Source: Candidatus Omnitrophica bacterium UBA6233
Lineage (GTDB): Bacteria > Omnitrophota > Gorgyraeia > Gygaellales > Profunditerraquicolaceae
Length of the DNA: 33,101 nt
Reading direction: 5' to 3'
Assembly (NCBI GenBank): GCA_002440965.1
Contig: DJWJ01000017.1
Span: 1-33,101 of the forward strand
Shown here: positions 1 to 9,536 of the stretch, in pieces
Layout of the letters: each line of letters begins with the position of its first letter
Numbering within the stretch: the first letter of the stretch is position 1
Notes under the pieces: generated by a model
Seen by the model: only the letters and a program-made list of their open reading frames with translations
What the model was told of the DNA's origin: nothing
Databases searched by the model: none
Translations under genes and position numbers: made by a program

Positions 1-43
1 GCTTTAGCCCGTGGAGTATTCATTAGTTCAATGGCCGATAAAA

Positions 44-3000
44 ATGGATAATAGGCAAGAATTAGAAAAATTTGGTTTATACGACCCCCGTTTTGAACAT
101 GATTCCTGCGGAGTGGGTTTTATCTGTAATGTAAAGGGCATAAAATCCCATGATATTGTCGCTAGCGGCTTAGAAATTCTTAAGCGCCTTGCCCACCGCG
201 GCGCAACCGGAGCGGATCCTAAAACAGGGGATGGAGCTGGTATCTTAATCCAGATGCCGCATGTCTTCATCGCTAAGGTTGCCAAAGAGAATAAATTCAA
301 CCTGCCGGAAAAAGGAAAATACGGAGTTGGCCTGGTTTTTCTCCCCCGCATTGAATCCGAGCGCAAATTTTGTAAAGACGCGTTTGCCAAAATCATCAAA
401 CAGGAAAAAGAAATTCTGATCGGGTGGAGGAATGTTCCGGTTGATAACGCGGATATCGGTAGAAGCGCTCAAGAAACAGAACCTGTTATTGAGCAGATAT
501 TTGTTGGCTGGAAATCAGAAATCAGAAGACGGAAGACAGAAGACGGATTGGAATTTGAAAGAAAACTTTATTTGATCCGTAAACAGGTCGAGAATATAGT
601 TCGTTCTTCGAAACTCAAGCAAAAGTCGTTCTTTTATATTACCAATCTATCCAGCCGCACTCTTTCCTATAAAGGCTTGCTTATGCCTGATCAGGTAGAG
701 AGATTTTTCCCGGATTTGCTGGATAAAGATATGCAAAGTTGCCTGGCGTTGATACATTCCCGTTACTCCACAAATACATTTCCGACCTGGGATCTCTCCC
801 AACCATTCAGGTTCCTGGCGCATAACGGGGAAATTAACACTTTACGCGGCAATATCAATTGGATGAGCGCCAGAGAAAGCCTGCTTAAAAGTAAATCCCT
901 GAGCAGCCTGAAGAAGATATTTCCTATAATTGTTCCCGGAGGAAGCGACTCAGCAACGATCGACAATGTTTTTGAACTGCTTTATTTGTCTGGCAGGTCT
1001 CTGCCCCAGGCAATGATGATGCTTATTCCCGGAGCCTGGGAAGAAAATCATTTGCTCGATGAAAAAATCCGGGCATTTTATCGGTTTCATACCTGTTTTA
1101 TGGAACCTTGGGATGGCCCGGCAGCCATGGCTTTTACCGATGGCGTGAAAATCGGAGCTCTCTTGGACAGGAATGGTTTACGGCCCGCCCGTTATCTTAT
1201 TACTAAGAATGATCTGGTTATTATGGCTTCGGAAGTCGGAGTTTTGGATGTTAAGCCTGAAGATATCGCTTATTCCGGAAGGCTTGAGCCCGGAAAGATG
1301 TTTTTTATCGATACCGAAGCCGGTCGGATAATTGACGATGCTCAAATTAAGCAAGAAGTATCCCAGGAAAAATCTTACAATCAGTGGCTAAAAGAAAATA
1401 TTCTAGAGTTGGATAATCTGCCTCAGGTAAAAGCAAAAGAAGATAAATCCAATACGCCCAAACTTTTAAATAATTTTGGCTACAGCCGCGAAGATTTTAA
1501 ATTCATACTCAAGCCCATGACTCAGGATTCTCAGGAGCCGGTTGGTTCAATGGGTAATGATACTCCGCTGGCGGTTTTATCCAATCAGCCGCAATTGATC
1601 TTTAGTTATTTCAAGCAGCTTTTTGCCCAGGTAACCAATCCGGCAATTGATCCTATCCGCGAAGAGCTGGTAATGAGCCTGCATACGTATCTGGGCCCGG
1701 AGAAAAATATTCTTGATGAAACTCCGGAGCATTGCCGTAAATTATTCGTTAAAAACCCCATTCTTACTAACGGCGAGTTGGAAATAATTCGTAAAATAAA
1801 AAAGAACAGTTTTAAGACCAAAACCATTTCCCTGCTTTTTGAAGTCGACAAAAAAGATTCTTTACAAAAAGCAATTGAGAGGATCCGCAAAGAATCCGGC
1901 GAAGCTATTAAAGCCGGATATACCTTCATAATTTTATCTGATAGGGGAGTGGATAAAGAGAATGCGGCCATTCCTAGCCTTTTAGCTACGGCAGCTGTGC
2001 ATCATTATTTGATTCGTAATGCTAAACGCACGCAGATCAGCTTGATCGTGGAAAGCGCTGAACCCCGCGAAGTGCATCATTTCGCGCTATTATTTGGTTA
2101 TGGCGCTGATTGCATTAATCCTTATTTAGGTTATAAAGCTGTTGAAAAACTTATAGATGATAAAGAACTGACAATTGATAAGGAAAACGCGACAAAGCAT
2201 TATATCAAGGCGATTAATAAAGGAATCTTAAAGATTCTTTCCAAAATGGGGATTTCTACTTTACAGAGTTACCGGGGTGCGCAGATATTTGAAGCCTTAG
2301 GATTGGATAAATCCGTGATTGACGAATATTTTACCGGGACAGTTTCCCGGATTGGGGGAGCAGGTTTAGATGTTATTGCCAAAGAGACATTAATGCGCCA
2401 CAGCCGCGCGTTTAATATGGCCGCTCAGGGTCAGGAGCTTTTGATTTCAGGTGGATTATACCAGTGGAAGCGTGATGGAGAATTCCATCTTTGGAATCCG
2501 GATAGTATAGCTGCGTTACAGGATGCGACGCGTAATAACGATGCCAAGCGTTATTATGAATTCACGCAATTGATTAATGATCAGTCTAAACAGCCAACCA
2601 CTATAAGGAGCCTTTTTAGATTCAAGAAAACTACATCCATCCCGCTGGAAGAAGTTGAATCAATTGAAGAAATAGTTAAGCGGTTTGCCACGGGCGCCAT
2701 GAGTTTTGGTTCGATTTCCCGCGCGACCCACGAAACAATTGCCATAGCTATGAATCGTTTGGGAGGCAGGTCTAATACCGGCGAGGGAGGAGAAGATCCG
2801 GCGCGTTTTGCTCCTCTGCCTAATGGTGAATCGAAAAGGAGTGCTATAAAACAAGTCGCCTCGGGAAGGTTCGGGGTGACCGCTAATTATCTGGTTAACG
2901 CCGATGAAATACAGATTAAAATCGCACAAGGAGCTAAACCCGGAGAAGGCGGGCAATTACCCGGGCATAAGGTAAGTGTTACTATAGCTAAAACCCGTTA

Positions 3001-4582
3001 TACCACACCTGGGGTTACTTTGATTTCTCCTCCGCCGCATCATGATATTTATTCCATTGAAGATTTGGCCCAACTTATTTTTGATTTAAAAAATACCAAT
3101 CCCCAAGCGCGGATTAGCGTCAAGTTAGTTTCGGAAATCGGCGTAGGAACAATCGCCGCAGGCGTTGCCAAGGGGCATGCGGATATGATTTTAATTTCCG
3201 GCGGAGATGGCGGAACAGGAGCATCTCCTTTGAGCTCAATTAAACATGCGGGTTTACCCTGGGAGTTGGGAATTTCTGAAACCAATCAGACTCTGGTATT
3301 GAATGATTTGCGCAGCCGGGTTCGACTTCAGGCTGATGGGCAAATGCGCACCGGCCGGGATGTGGCGATCGCAGCACTTCTAGGGGCGGAAGAATTTGGT
3401 TTCTGTACCGCAGTGTTAATTATTCTAGGTTGTGTTATGCTCAGGCACTGTAATTTGAATAATTGTTCGGTGGGGATTGCCACGCAGGATGAAATCTTAG
3501 AGAAGAGATTTCAGGGCAAACCCGAATACATCGAGCATTATTTCCGTTTTGTAGCCGGTGAATTACGTCAGATTATGAGTGAGTTGGGTATTAATAAAAT
3601 GGATGAGATGATCGGCCGCACTGATCTCTTAGAGCCTAATTCTGAAATCTTGCCCTGGAAGGCTAAAGGTGCGGATTTTTCAAAAATACTGTACAGGCCG
3701 GGTGTTTCGGAAAATATTGCCAGGCATTGCGTGATTAAACAGGATCATGGGATTGATAAAATCCTGGACCGTAAACTAATAGAATTGGCTAAGCCGGCGT
3801 TGGAAAGAAGAGAAAGCGTGAAACACGAACTTTCCATTAAAAATGTCAACCGGACAGCCGGCGCTATGTTAAGCGGACAAATTTGTAAAACCTATGGCGA
3901 AGAAGGATTGCCGCAAGATACGGTTTATTTTAAATTTAAGGGTGTAGCCGGGCAAAGCTTCGGCGCCTGGCTGGCTAAGGGCGTAACTTTTGAGCTGGAA
4001 GGCTTAAGTAATGATTATATAGGTAAAGGTATTTCTGGAGGTAAAATCATAGTTTATCCGGATAAAAAAGCGAATTATAAATCCGAAGAAAATATTATTA
4101 TCGGTAATACTACTTTTTACGGAGCAATTAGCGGCGAGGCTTATATCCGGGGAGTTGCCGGAGAAAGATTTTGTATCCGGAATTCCGGGCTTTTGAGCGT
4201 AGTTGAAGGAGTGGGGGATCATGCTTGTGAATATATGACCGGAGGAAGAGTCGTAGTGTTGGGGAAAACTGGAAGGAACTTTGGCGCGGGTATGTCCGGG
4301 GGCATTGCCTATATTTATGATAAAGAAGGTTTTTTCAAGAATAAGTGCAATATGAGCATGGTGGAATTGGATGTTCCTGACCAACAGGATGCCCAGACAA
4401 TTAAAGAGCTGCTGGTTAATCACAATAAATATACCTTGAGCCCATTAGCCAAGAAGATTGCCGATGATTTGAAACATGAGCTTAAATATTTCGTAAAGGT
4501 TATGCCTTTGGAATATAAACGAATCTTAGAAGAGAGGAAGTTGGCAAAGAAATTAGATTCAGGGGAATATACCGATGGGTGA
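44..4582 (+). CDS. gltB: Glutamate synthase large (alpha) subunit
   Basis: Catalyses transfer of the glutamine amide nitrogen to 2-oxoglutarate, working with the GltD product encoded next. From the ATG at 44 it is 1512 residues, the normal length. Cys22 in HDSCGVGF is the expected N-terminal nucleophile of the class II amidotransferase domain (about residues 22-430). A central domain, the FMN domain (about 830-1200) and the C-terminal GXGXG domain (about 1280-1500) follow. Cys1130, Cys1136 and Cys1141 (C-x5-C-x4-C, ending NNCSVGIATQ) match the [3Fe-4S] ligands, with Ser where Pro is usual. An in-frame GTG at 11 would add 11 residues. Neither start shows a clear ribosome site; I chose 44 because a short propeptide before GLYDPRFEHDSC is typical. 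Residues about 157-168 come from a heptamer repeat (see 511-545). The last 8 bases overlap gltD. Confidence 0.97.
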   Translation: MDNRQELEKFGLYDPRFEHDSCGVGFICNVKGIKSHDIVASGLEILKRLAHRGATGADPKTGDGAGILIQMPHVFIAKVAKENKFNLPEKGKYGVGLVFLPRIESERKFCKDAFAKIIKQEKEILIGWRNVPVDNADIGRSAQETEPVIEQIFVGWKSEIRRRKTEDGLEFERKLYLIRKQVENIVRSSKLKQKSFFYITNLSSRTLSYKGLLMPDQVERFFPDLLDKDMQSCLALIHSRYSTNTFPTWDLSQPFRFLAHNGEINTLRGNINWMSARESLLKSKSLSSLKKIFPIIVPGGSDSATIDNVFELLYLSGRSLPQAMMMLIPGAWEENHLLDEKIRAFYRFHTCFMEPWDGPAAMAFTDGVKIGALLDRNGLRPARYLITKNDLVIMASEVGVLDVKPEDIAYSGRLEPGKMFFIDTEAGRIIDDAQIKQEVSQEKSYNQWLKENILELDNLPQVKAKEDKSNTPKLLNNFGYSREDFKFILKPMTQDSQEPVGSMGNDTPLAVLSNQPQLIFSYFKQLFAQVTNPAIDPIREELVMSLHTYLGPEKNILDETPEHCRKLFVKNPILTNGELEIIRKIKKNSFKTKTISLLFEVDKKDSLQKAIERIRKESGEAIKAGYTFIILSDRGVDKENAAIPSLLATAAVHHYLIRNAKRTQISLIVESAEPREVHHFALLFGYGADCINPYLGYKAVEKLIDDKELTIDKENATKHYIKAINKGILKILSKMGISTLQSYRGAQIFEALGLDKSVIDEYFTGTVSRIGGAGLDVIAKETLMRHSRAFNMAAQGQELLISGGLYQWKRDGEFHLWNPDSIAALQDATRNNDAKRYYEFTQLINDQSKQPTTIRSLFRFKKTTSIPLEEVESIEEIVKRFATGAMSFGSISRATHETIAIAMNRLGGRSNTGEGGEDPARFAPLPNGESKRSAIKQVASGRFGVTANYLVNADEIQIKIAQGAKPGEGGQLPGHKVSVTIAKTRYTTPGVTLISPPPHHDIYSIEDLAQLIFDLKNTNPQARISVKLVSEIGVGTIAAGVAKGHADMILISGGDGGTGASPLSSIKHAGLPWELGISETNQTLVLNDLRSRVRLQADGQMRTGRDVAIAALLGAEEFGFCTAVLIILGCVMLRHCNLNNCSVGIATQDEILEKRFQGKPEYIEHYFRFVAGELRQIMSELGINKMDEMIGRTDLLEPNSEILPWKAKGADFSKILYRPGVSENIARHCVIKQDHGIDKILDRKLIELAKPALERRESVKHELSIKNVNRTAGAMLSGQICKTYGEEGLPQDTVYFKFKGVAGQSFGAWLAKGVTFELEGLSNDYIGKGISGGKIIVYPDKKANYKSEENIIIGNTTFYGAISGEAYIRGVAGERFCIRNSGLLSVVEGVGDHACEYMTGGRVVVLGKTGRNFGAGMSGGIAYIYDKEGFFKNKCNMSMVELDVPDQQDAQTIKELLVNHNKYTLSPLAKKIADDLKHELKYFVKVMPLEYKRILEERKLAKKLDSGEYTDG
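511..545 (+). repeat. Heptamer tandem repeat inside gltB
   Basis: Five consecutive 7-bp units: two GAAATCA, then GAAGACG, GAAGACA and GAAGACG. They lie inside the amidotransferase domain of gltB and encode a short, charged, low-complexity stretch (about SEIRRRKTEDG) between the conserved IEQIFVG and FERKLYLIRK segments. Family members usually have only a few residues there. The reading frame is kept. Confidence 0.8.
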
Positions 4583-6017
4583 TATTAAGGGTTTTCTAAA
4601 AGTTAAGCGCAAGAAAAGCGAAATCCGCCCAGTTTGCGAGCGAGTAAAGGATTTTGCGGATGTGGTAGTCTTGCCCAAGAAAGAACATTCTGAAGAGCAG
4701 GCTTGCCGCTGTATGGATTGCGGTACGCCTTTTTGCCATTGGGCTTGCCCGGTAGGTAATTATATACCGGAATGGAACGACGCGGTATTTAATAAACATT
4801 GGGAAAAAGCGTTTAAATTGCTCTCGGCGACGAATAACCTTCCGGAGATAACCGGAAGGATCTGCCCCGCGCTTTGCGAATACGCCTGCGTTTTAGGAAT
4901 TAACGATGATCCGGTGACTATCCGCGATGACGAACTGGCAATTATTGAGTATGCTTTTAAACAGGGTTTTATTAAACCAAAGCCGCCTTTAAAACGCACC
5001 GGTAAAAGAATAGCTGTTATCGGCTCAGGCCCTGCCGGGCTATCTTGCGCTGATCAGTTGAATAAGGCTGGGCATAAAGTAACGGTTTTTGAACGCGATG
5101 ATAAACTCGGCGGGATCTTGCGTTACGGAATACCGGATTTTAAATTAGAGAAAGATCTTTTGGACAGAAGGATAACTTTACTTAAAAAAGAGGGGGTTGA
5201 ATTTAAAGTTTCGGCAAGCGTAGGTTCTGATTATCCGGTTGAGAAGTTAAAGAAGGATTTTGACGCTGCGGTCCTGGCTTGCGGTTCGCGCGTTCCCCGG
5301 GATTTGAGTATCGAGGGAAGGAATTTATCCGGAGTGCATTTTGCCATGGACTATTTGATTCAATCGAATAAACGGCTATCCGGACAAAAAATTCCTGGAG
5401 AACAACTCATTGATGCCAAAGGTAAAAAGATTGTGGTTATCGGTGGAGGAGATACCGGAGCTGATTGTATGGGTGTTGCCCATAGGCAAGGCGCTGCTTG
5501 TGTTTCCCAGATTGAAATTATGCCTAAGCCCCAGGAATGCCGGACTAAAGATTTTCCTTGGCCAAAATATCCGCTAATCTTAAAGACTTCGACTAGTCAT
5601 GAAGAAGGTGGAGAGAGGGATTGGTCTATTCTAACTAAAAAATTTATCGGTGAATCCGGAAAAATAAAGAAAATACTCTGCGCCAGAGTTGAATTTAAGA
5701 AAGACGCTAAAGGTTATCCGGTTATGCAGGAAGTTAAAGGGAGCGAGTTTGAAATTGAGGTAAATCTGGTTATTTTGGCCTTAGGGTTTCTTTACCCTGA
5801 GAAAAAAGGGTTGATTGAAGACCTGAACCTGAAATTAGACCCGAGAGGGAATGTTTTGGCTACGCAGGATTTCATGACTTCGAGCGAAGGGGTATTTTCC
5901 TGCGGAGATATGCGCCGGGGCCAATCCCTGATTGTCTGGGCAATCTCCGAAGGCAGGAAAGCCGCCCACTTCGTGGATAAGTTCCTGATGGGCAAAACAT
6001 CCTTACCTAATATATAA
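4575..6017 (+). CDS. gltD: Glutamate synthase small (beta) subunit
   Basis: Oxidises NAD(P)H on FAD and passes electrons through Fe-S clusters to the FMN of GltB. It has 480 residues, usual for GltD. The N-terminal cluster domain has Cys46, Cys49, Cys54 and Cys58 (CMDCGTPFCHWACPVGN) and further cysteines at 97, 101 and 105. The FAD fold begins at GSGPAG (150-155) and is followed by GGILRYGIPDFKL. A second nucleotide-binding fold has GGGDTGADC. The ATG at 4575 overlaps the gltB stop by 8 bases and has AGGGGA about 8 bases upstream, so the two subunits are probably translationally coupled. The Fe-S-FAD-NAD(P)H layout is shared with NfnB (29831-31252), but the direct overlap with gltB makes GltD the clear call. 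Confidence 0.97.
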   Translation: MGDIKGFLKVKRKKSEIRPVCERVKDFADVVVLPKKEHSEEQACRCMDCGTPFCHWACPVGNYIPEWNDAVFNKHWEKAFKLLSATNNLPEITGRICPALCEYACVLGINDDPVTIRDDELAIIEYAFKQGFIKPKPPLKRTGKRIAVIGSGPAGLSCADQLNKAGHKVTVFERDDKLGGILRYGIPDFKLEKDLLDRRITLLKKEGVEFKVSASVGSDYPVEKLKKDFDAAVLACGSRVPRDLSIEGRNLSGVHFAMDYLIQSNKRLSGQKIPGEQLIDAKGKKIVVIGGGDTGADCMGVAHRQGAACVSQIEIMPKPQECRTKDFPWPKYPLILKTSTSHEEGGERDWSILTKKFIGESGKIKKILCARVEFKKDAKGYPVMQEVKGSEFEIEVNLVILALGFLYPEKKGLIEDLNLKLDPRGNVLATQDFMTSSEGVFSCGDMRRGQSLIVWAISEGRKAAHFVDKFLMGKTSLPNI

Positions 6018-6028
6018 CCCTATTCTCC

Positions 6029-6056
6029 TTGACAGCTATTGAATTTTTGATAAAAT
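6029..6056 (+). promoter_or_regulatory. Sigma70-like promoter of the hydrogenase operon
   Basis: TTGACA at 6029-6034, a 16-bp spacer, and TAAAAT at 6051-6056, starting 11 bases after the gltD stop. About 110 bases of leader follow before the first hydrogenase gene, whose ribosome site is AAGGAAGG just before the ATG at 6175. The leader contains small overlapping hairpins (CCTTG/CAAGG at 6080-6092 and GGCT/AGCC at 6091-6103). The same -35/-10 pair with the same spacing occurs upstream of the ATP synthase operon. Confidence 0.65.
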
Positions 6057-6174
6057 ATTACCCAATTCGCGGTAACCAACCTTGTTTCAAGGCTTTTTGA
6101 GCCTGCCTGAAATAATTCTTTTATCCTAAACGATAACAGGGATTAGCAAGAGGCACAATATATAAGGAAGGGTT

Positions 6175-7617
6175 ATGAATTATAACAATTTAGTCCTGGG
6201 TATTATCTTTATTCCTGTAATCGGCGCGCTCTGCCTGCCTTTAGCCGGTAGGGTATCTAGCCGGCTGCGGAATATACTCTCTTTCCTTTTTATCTTATCT
6301 TCTTTTATTCTTTCCTTAAAGCTTATACCCCTGGTTTTAACCGGTAAAACGATCCTTATCTCCCAGCCATTCGCTTTAGGCCTTAATTTTACTCTTTTGG
6401 CGGATAATCTGGCTGTATTTATGACTTGCGTATCCAGTTTGATCAGCGCGGTCATTGTTTTATTTTCTTTTGGCTATGTCAGCCACTATGATAACCAAAA
6501 CGAGTATTATTGTATGGTCACGCTTTTCTTAGGCGCGATGATGGGTTTGGTTTTCTCGGCTAATCTTATTCTTATGTATGTGTTCTGGGAGATTACCGCG
6601 ATAACCAGCTGGCGCTTGATAGGTTTCTTTAGGGATAAAGCGTATGTGTTAAAAGCGGATAAGGCCTTCCTGGTCACGGTTTTTGGTAGTTTGATAATGT
6701 TAATTGGTTTTATCAGTATTTTCCAGCAGACCGGCTCATTTGATCTACCGCTGATTAAAGAAGCCTATAAAGCGCAATTAATTCCCAATTTGATCGTCGG
6801 TTTGATCCTGGTGGGTATACTTTCCAAGTCGGCAACATTGCCTTTTCAGACCTGGCTTCCTGACGCTGGTGTCGCTCCCAGCCCGGTCACTGCGCTTCTG
6901 CACGCGGCAGTTTTAGTTAAGATAGGCGTTTATGTTTTCGCCCGTATTTTTATCGTAAATATTACTCCGGATATTCTTTGGCACACGATCGTTCCGTTAA
7001 TTGCCGGCATAAGCGCGATTGTTGCCGCTGGCGCCGCCTTAATTGAAACAGATTTAAAGAGGATTATTGCTTATTCTACGATCAGCCAGATCGGTTTTAT
7101 ATTTTTTGGCTTGAGTATCGGCAATAGCATTGCTATTCTGGGAGCTCTTTTATATATTCTAATGCACGGTTTAGCTAAAGCAGGATTGTTCCTTTGCGCC
7201 GGTATAATCGAACAGAATACTAAAACCAAGGATATCACTAAACTCGGCGGCCTGATTTCAACTATGCCTTTTACCGGGGTAGCCTTCTTAGCCTGCGCTC
7301 TTTCGGTAATGGGAATACCTCCGTTCGGAGGATTCTTTAGCAAGTATCTGGTTTTTAGCGGCGCCTTAGCCGAGGGAAGGCTCTGGATTGTTCTCATTTA
7401 TTTGATCTGCGCTTTTATGACGATAATTTATCTTTTTAGAGTTTTTAATCTAATCTTTTTAGGTAAAATTAATATAGAAGCGAAGGAAGGCAGCTCAATA
7501 ATGGTAGGCAGTGTTGTGGGCTTAGCTGTGCTTTCATTGGCTGCGGGTATTTTAATCTATTATCCTTATAAATTCGCTCAAGTCGCTACTTGGCAGATGC
7601 TGGGAGCGTTAAAATGA
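6175..7617 (+). CDS. NuoL/HyfB-type antiporter-like subunit of hydrogenase (first)
   Basis: Polytopic membrane protein of 480 residues in the Mrp antiporter/NuoL-M-N family, expected to carry one ion-translocation path in the membrane arm. The family's key charged residues are present: Glu139 (YVFWEI), Lys218 (LSKSATLPFQTWLPDA), Lys249 (HAAVLVKIGVY) and Lys390 (GGFFSKYLV). It lacks the long C-terminal amphipathic helix of NuoL, so in length it is nearer NuoM/MrpD/HyfB. It is first in an eleven-gene operon behind the promoter at 6029-6056 and overlaps the next gene by 4 bases (ATGA). The proton-pumping role comes from family knowledge; the coupling ion cannot be read from this gene alone. Confidence 0.9.
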   Translation: MNYNNLVLGIIFIPVIGALCLPLAGRVSSRLRNILSFLFILSSFILSLKLIPLVLTGKTILISQPFALGLNFTLLADNLAVFMTCVSSLISAVIVLFSFGYVSHYDNQNEYYCMVTLFLGAMMGLVFSANLILMYVFWEITAITSWRLIGFFRDKAYVLKADKAFLVTVFGSLIMLIGFISIFQQTGSFDLPLIKEAYKAQLIPNLIVGLILVGILSKSATLPFQTWLPDAGVAPSPVTALLHAAVLVKIGVYVFARIFIVNITPDILWHTIVPLIAGISAIVAAGAALIETDLKRIIAYSTISQIGFIFFGLSIGNSIAILGALLYILMHGLAKAGLFLCAGIIEQNTKTKDITKLGGLISTMPFTGVAFLACALSVMGIPPFGGFFSKYLVFSGALAEGRLWIVLIYLICAFMTIIYLFRVFNLIFLGKINIEAKEGSSIMVGSVVGLAVLSLAAGILIYYPYKFAQVATWQMLGALK

Positions 7618-9446
7618 TACCAAATCCTTTATTGCTTACAATAATCATTCCCTTGCTTTCAGGGATACTGATTTTTTGCGTGCCGAAGAAGTTGGAAGGC
7701 GCAAGATCCGGTTTATTGGTTTTAGCGAACCTGGCCGGTCTTATTCTGGCAATAATATTATTTAAACAGAGTTTTACCTATACTTTACCGGGAATTGCTC
7801 CGGGTTTGGAATTATCTTTTCGTTTGTATCAATTCAGCGCTTTTATGCTTTTAGCTACCAGCCTCTTTGGCGTACTTATTGCTTTGTATTCAGTCGTATT
7901 TATGCAAGGCAAAAAGCTGGTTAGCCAATTTTACGCTTATTTTCTTTTCTCTATTGCCTTAACTAACGGAGCTTTTCTTGCCGATAATCTTTTAGTCCTG
8001 CTTTTCTTCTGGGAAGGGCTTTTGGTTTTATTATTCGGGATGATTGCCATTGGCAATAAAGATGCTTTTAAAACCGCTACCAAAGCCTTTATTATCGTCG
8101 GCGTAACTGACCTTTGTATGATGTTGGGTATCGCTTTAACGGGACATTTGGCAGGGACATTGGTAATTTCTAAAATAAGTTTGACTTTGAGCCCGCTGGC
8201 TAATTTAGCTTTTATACTTTTAATGATCGGCGCGATCTCTAAAGCCGGAGCAATGCCTTTTCATAGCTGGATCCCGGATGCGGCCATTGACTCGCCTTTA
8301 CCTTTCATGAGTTTAATTCCGGCAGCCTTGGAAAAACTTTTGGGTATTTATTTTCTTGCCAGGATTTCTTTAGACTTATTCCGTTTGACTGTAAATTCAG
8401 GCTTAAGTACTTTGCTTATGATCGTGGGTGGAGCTACGATAATTTTAGCGGTTATGATGGCTCTGATCCAAAAAGATTATAAGCGTTTGCTTTCGTATCA
8501 CGCAATAAGCCAGGCAGGCTATATGATTTTAGGCATAGGCACGGCTGTGCCGATCGGGATCATCGGCGGGCTTTTCCACATGATCAACCATGCTTTATAT
8601 AAGAGTTGTCTTTTTCTTACTAGCGGCGCGGTTGAGAAACAGGCCGGAACTACGAATTTAGAGAAATTAGGCGGTTTAGCCAGGAAAATGCCGATTACTT
8701 TTATTTGTTTTGTAGTTACTGCTTGCGCGATCTCGGGTGTCTGGCCATTTAACGGTTTTTTCTCTAAAGAATTGGTTTATGACGGAGCGCTTGAAAGAGG
8801 ATGGATATTTTATTTTGTGGCGGTAGCCGGTTCTTTCTTTACCGCGGCGTCATTTTTAAAATTGGGGCACGCGGCTTTTATAGGTAAGATCAGCTCAGAG
8901 AATGGAAAAGTAAAAGAAGCGCATATCAGTATGTTAATTCCAATGATCGCCATAGCGCTTATCTGTACATTCTTTGGCGTGTTCAATCAGTGGCCTTTAA
9001 ACAATCTTATTCAGCCTATCTTGGGAGCCGAGAGGTTAGAGGGGCATAATTTCAGCGGTTTTCCGACGAATACAATGCTGGTAATAATCACTTTCGTGGT
9101 TTTAATTTTAGCCATACTTAATCATTTGTATGGTTTAAAGAAGAAGGGAAGCGGGCTCCACGCTTTGGATCATATCCGCTATTTTCCGGTTGTCTCCAAT
9201 ATTTATGATCTAGCCGAAAAAGGATTCTTTGATCCCTATAACTGGGGTTTGGGTTTAGTAAATGTTATTTCCAGAATAAGCTTTGGAGTAGATAAGGGAA
9301 TAAATTGGGTTTATGACAGTTTAAGCCCGAAGTTGGCTTACGGGTTTTCATCCGGAATAAGAAAATTGCATACCGGCAACTATTCGGTTTATCTGGCTTG
9401 GGCAATTGTGGGGATGCTGGTTATTTTCGGTTTACTATTAAGATAG
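7614..9446 (+). CDS. NuoL-type antiporter-like subunit of hydrogenase (second, long)
   Basis: 610 residues, from the ATG at 7614 that overlaps the previous stop; GGGAG lies 7 bases upstream. An upstream TTG at 7590 is a poorer choice. Conserved charged positions are Glu134 (FFWEGLLV), Lys210 (AISKAGAMPFHSWIPDA), Lys241 and Lys385 (GFFSKELV). Around Lys241 the usual HAATMVKAG is replaced by PAALEKLLG, with an extra Glu240. The C-terminal third beyond about residue 500 adds a helix, a soluble loop with YDLAEKGFFDPYNW, and another membrane helix, like the long NuoL and the large antiporter-like subunits of group 4 hydrogenases. The last two bases of its TAG stop are the first bases of a 73-bp palindrome. 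Confidence 0.9.
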   Translation: MIPNPLLLTIIIPLLSGILIFCVPKKLEGARSGLLVLANLAGLILAIILFKQSFTYTLPGIAPGLELSFRLYQFSAFMLLATSLFGVLIALYSVVFMQGKKLVSQFYAYFLFSIALTNGAFLADNLLVLLFFWEGLLVLLFGMIAIGNKDAFKTATKAFIIVGVTDLCMMLGIALTGHLAGTLVISKISLTLSPLANLAFILLMIGAISKAGAMPFHSWIPDAAIDSPLPFMSLIPAALEKLLGIYFLARISLDLFRLTVNSGLSTLLMIVGGATIILAVMMALIQKDYKRLLSYHAISQAGYMILGIGTAVPIGIIGGLFHMINHALYKSCLFLTSGAVEKQAGTTNLEKLGGLARKMPITFICFVVTACAISGVWPFNGFFSKELVYDGALERGWIFYFVAVAGSFFTAASFLKLGHAAFIGKISSENGKVKEAHISMLIPMIAIALICTFFGVFNQWPLNNLIQPILGAERLEGHNFSGFPTNTMLVIITFVVLILAILNHLYGLKKKGSGLHALDHIRYFPVVSNIYDLAEKGFFDPYNWGLGLVNVISRISFGVDKGINWVYDSLSPKLAYGFSSGIRKLHTGNYSVYLAWAIVGMLVIFGLLLR

Positions 9447-9517
9447 GGACGGTTCTCAACTCAAGGGAGAAGTGTCCCTAAGGGGGACAGTTTTAGGTTG
9501 GTTTGAGAACCGTCCCT
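9445..9517. repeat. 73-bp palindromic interspersed repeat, copy 1
   Basis: Perfect 15-bp terminal inverted repeats (AGGGACGGTTCTCAA at 9445-9459 and its complement at 9503-9517) enclose an inner hairpin TGTCCC/GGGACA (9473-9478 and 9484-9489). It differs from copy 2 at 12089-12161 at 4 of 73 positions and has the same orientation. It fills the gap between two antiporter-like genes. The GGGACGG...CCGTCCC ends resemble REP/MITE-like elements that I recall being linked to REP-associated tyrosine transposases. No transposase lies in the window. Confidence 0.85.
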
Positions 9518-9536
9518 GAAAAAAGAGAGTATTCAA

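Noticed and set aside
6080..6103. Terminator for gltBD at CCTTG/CAAGG followed by T-rich sequence
   Set aside because: The stem is only 5 bp, the T-run is part of an overlapping second hairpin, and the site lies downstream of the hydrogenase promoter; too weak to list as a terminator.
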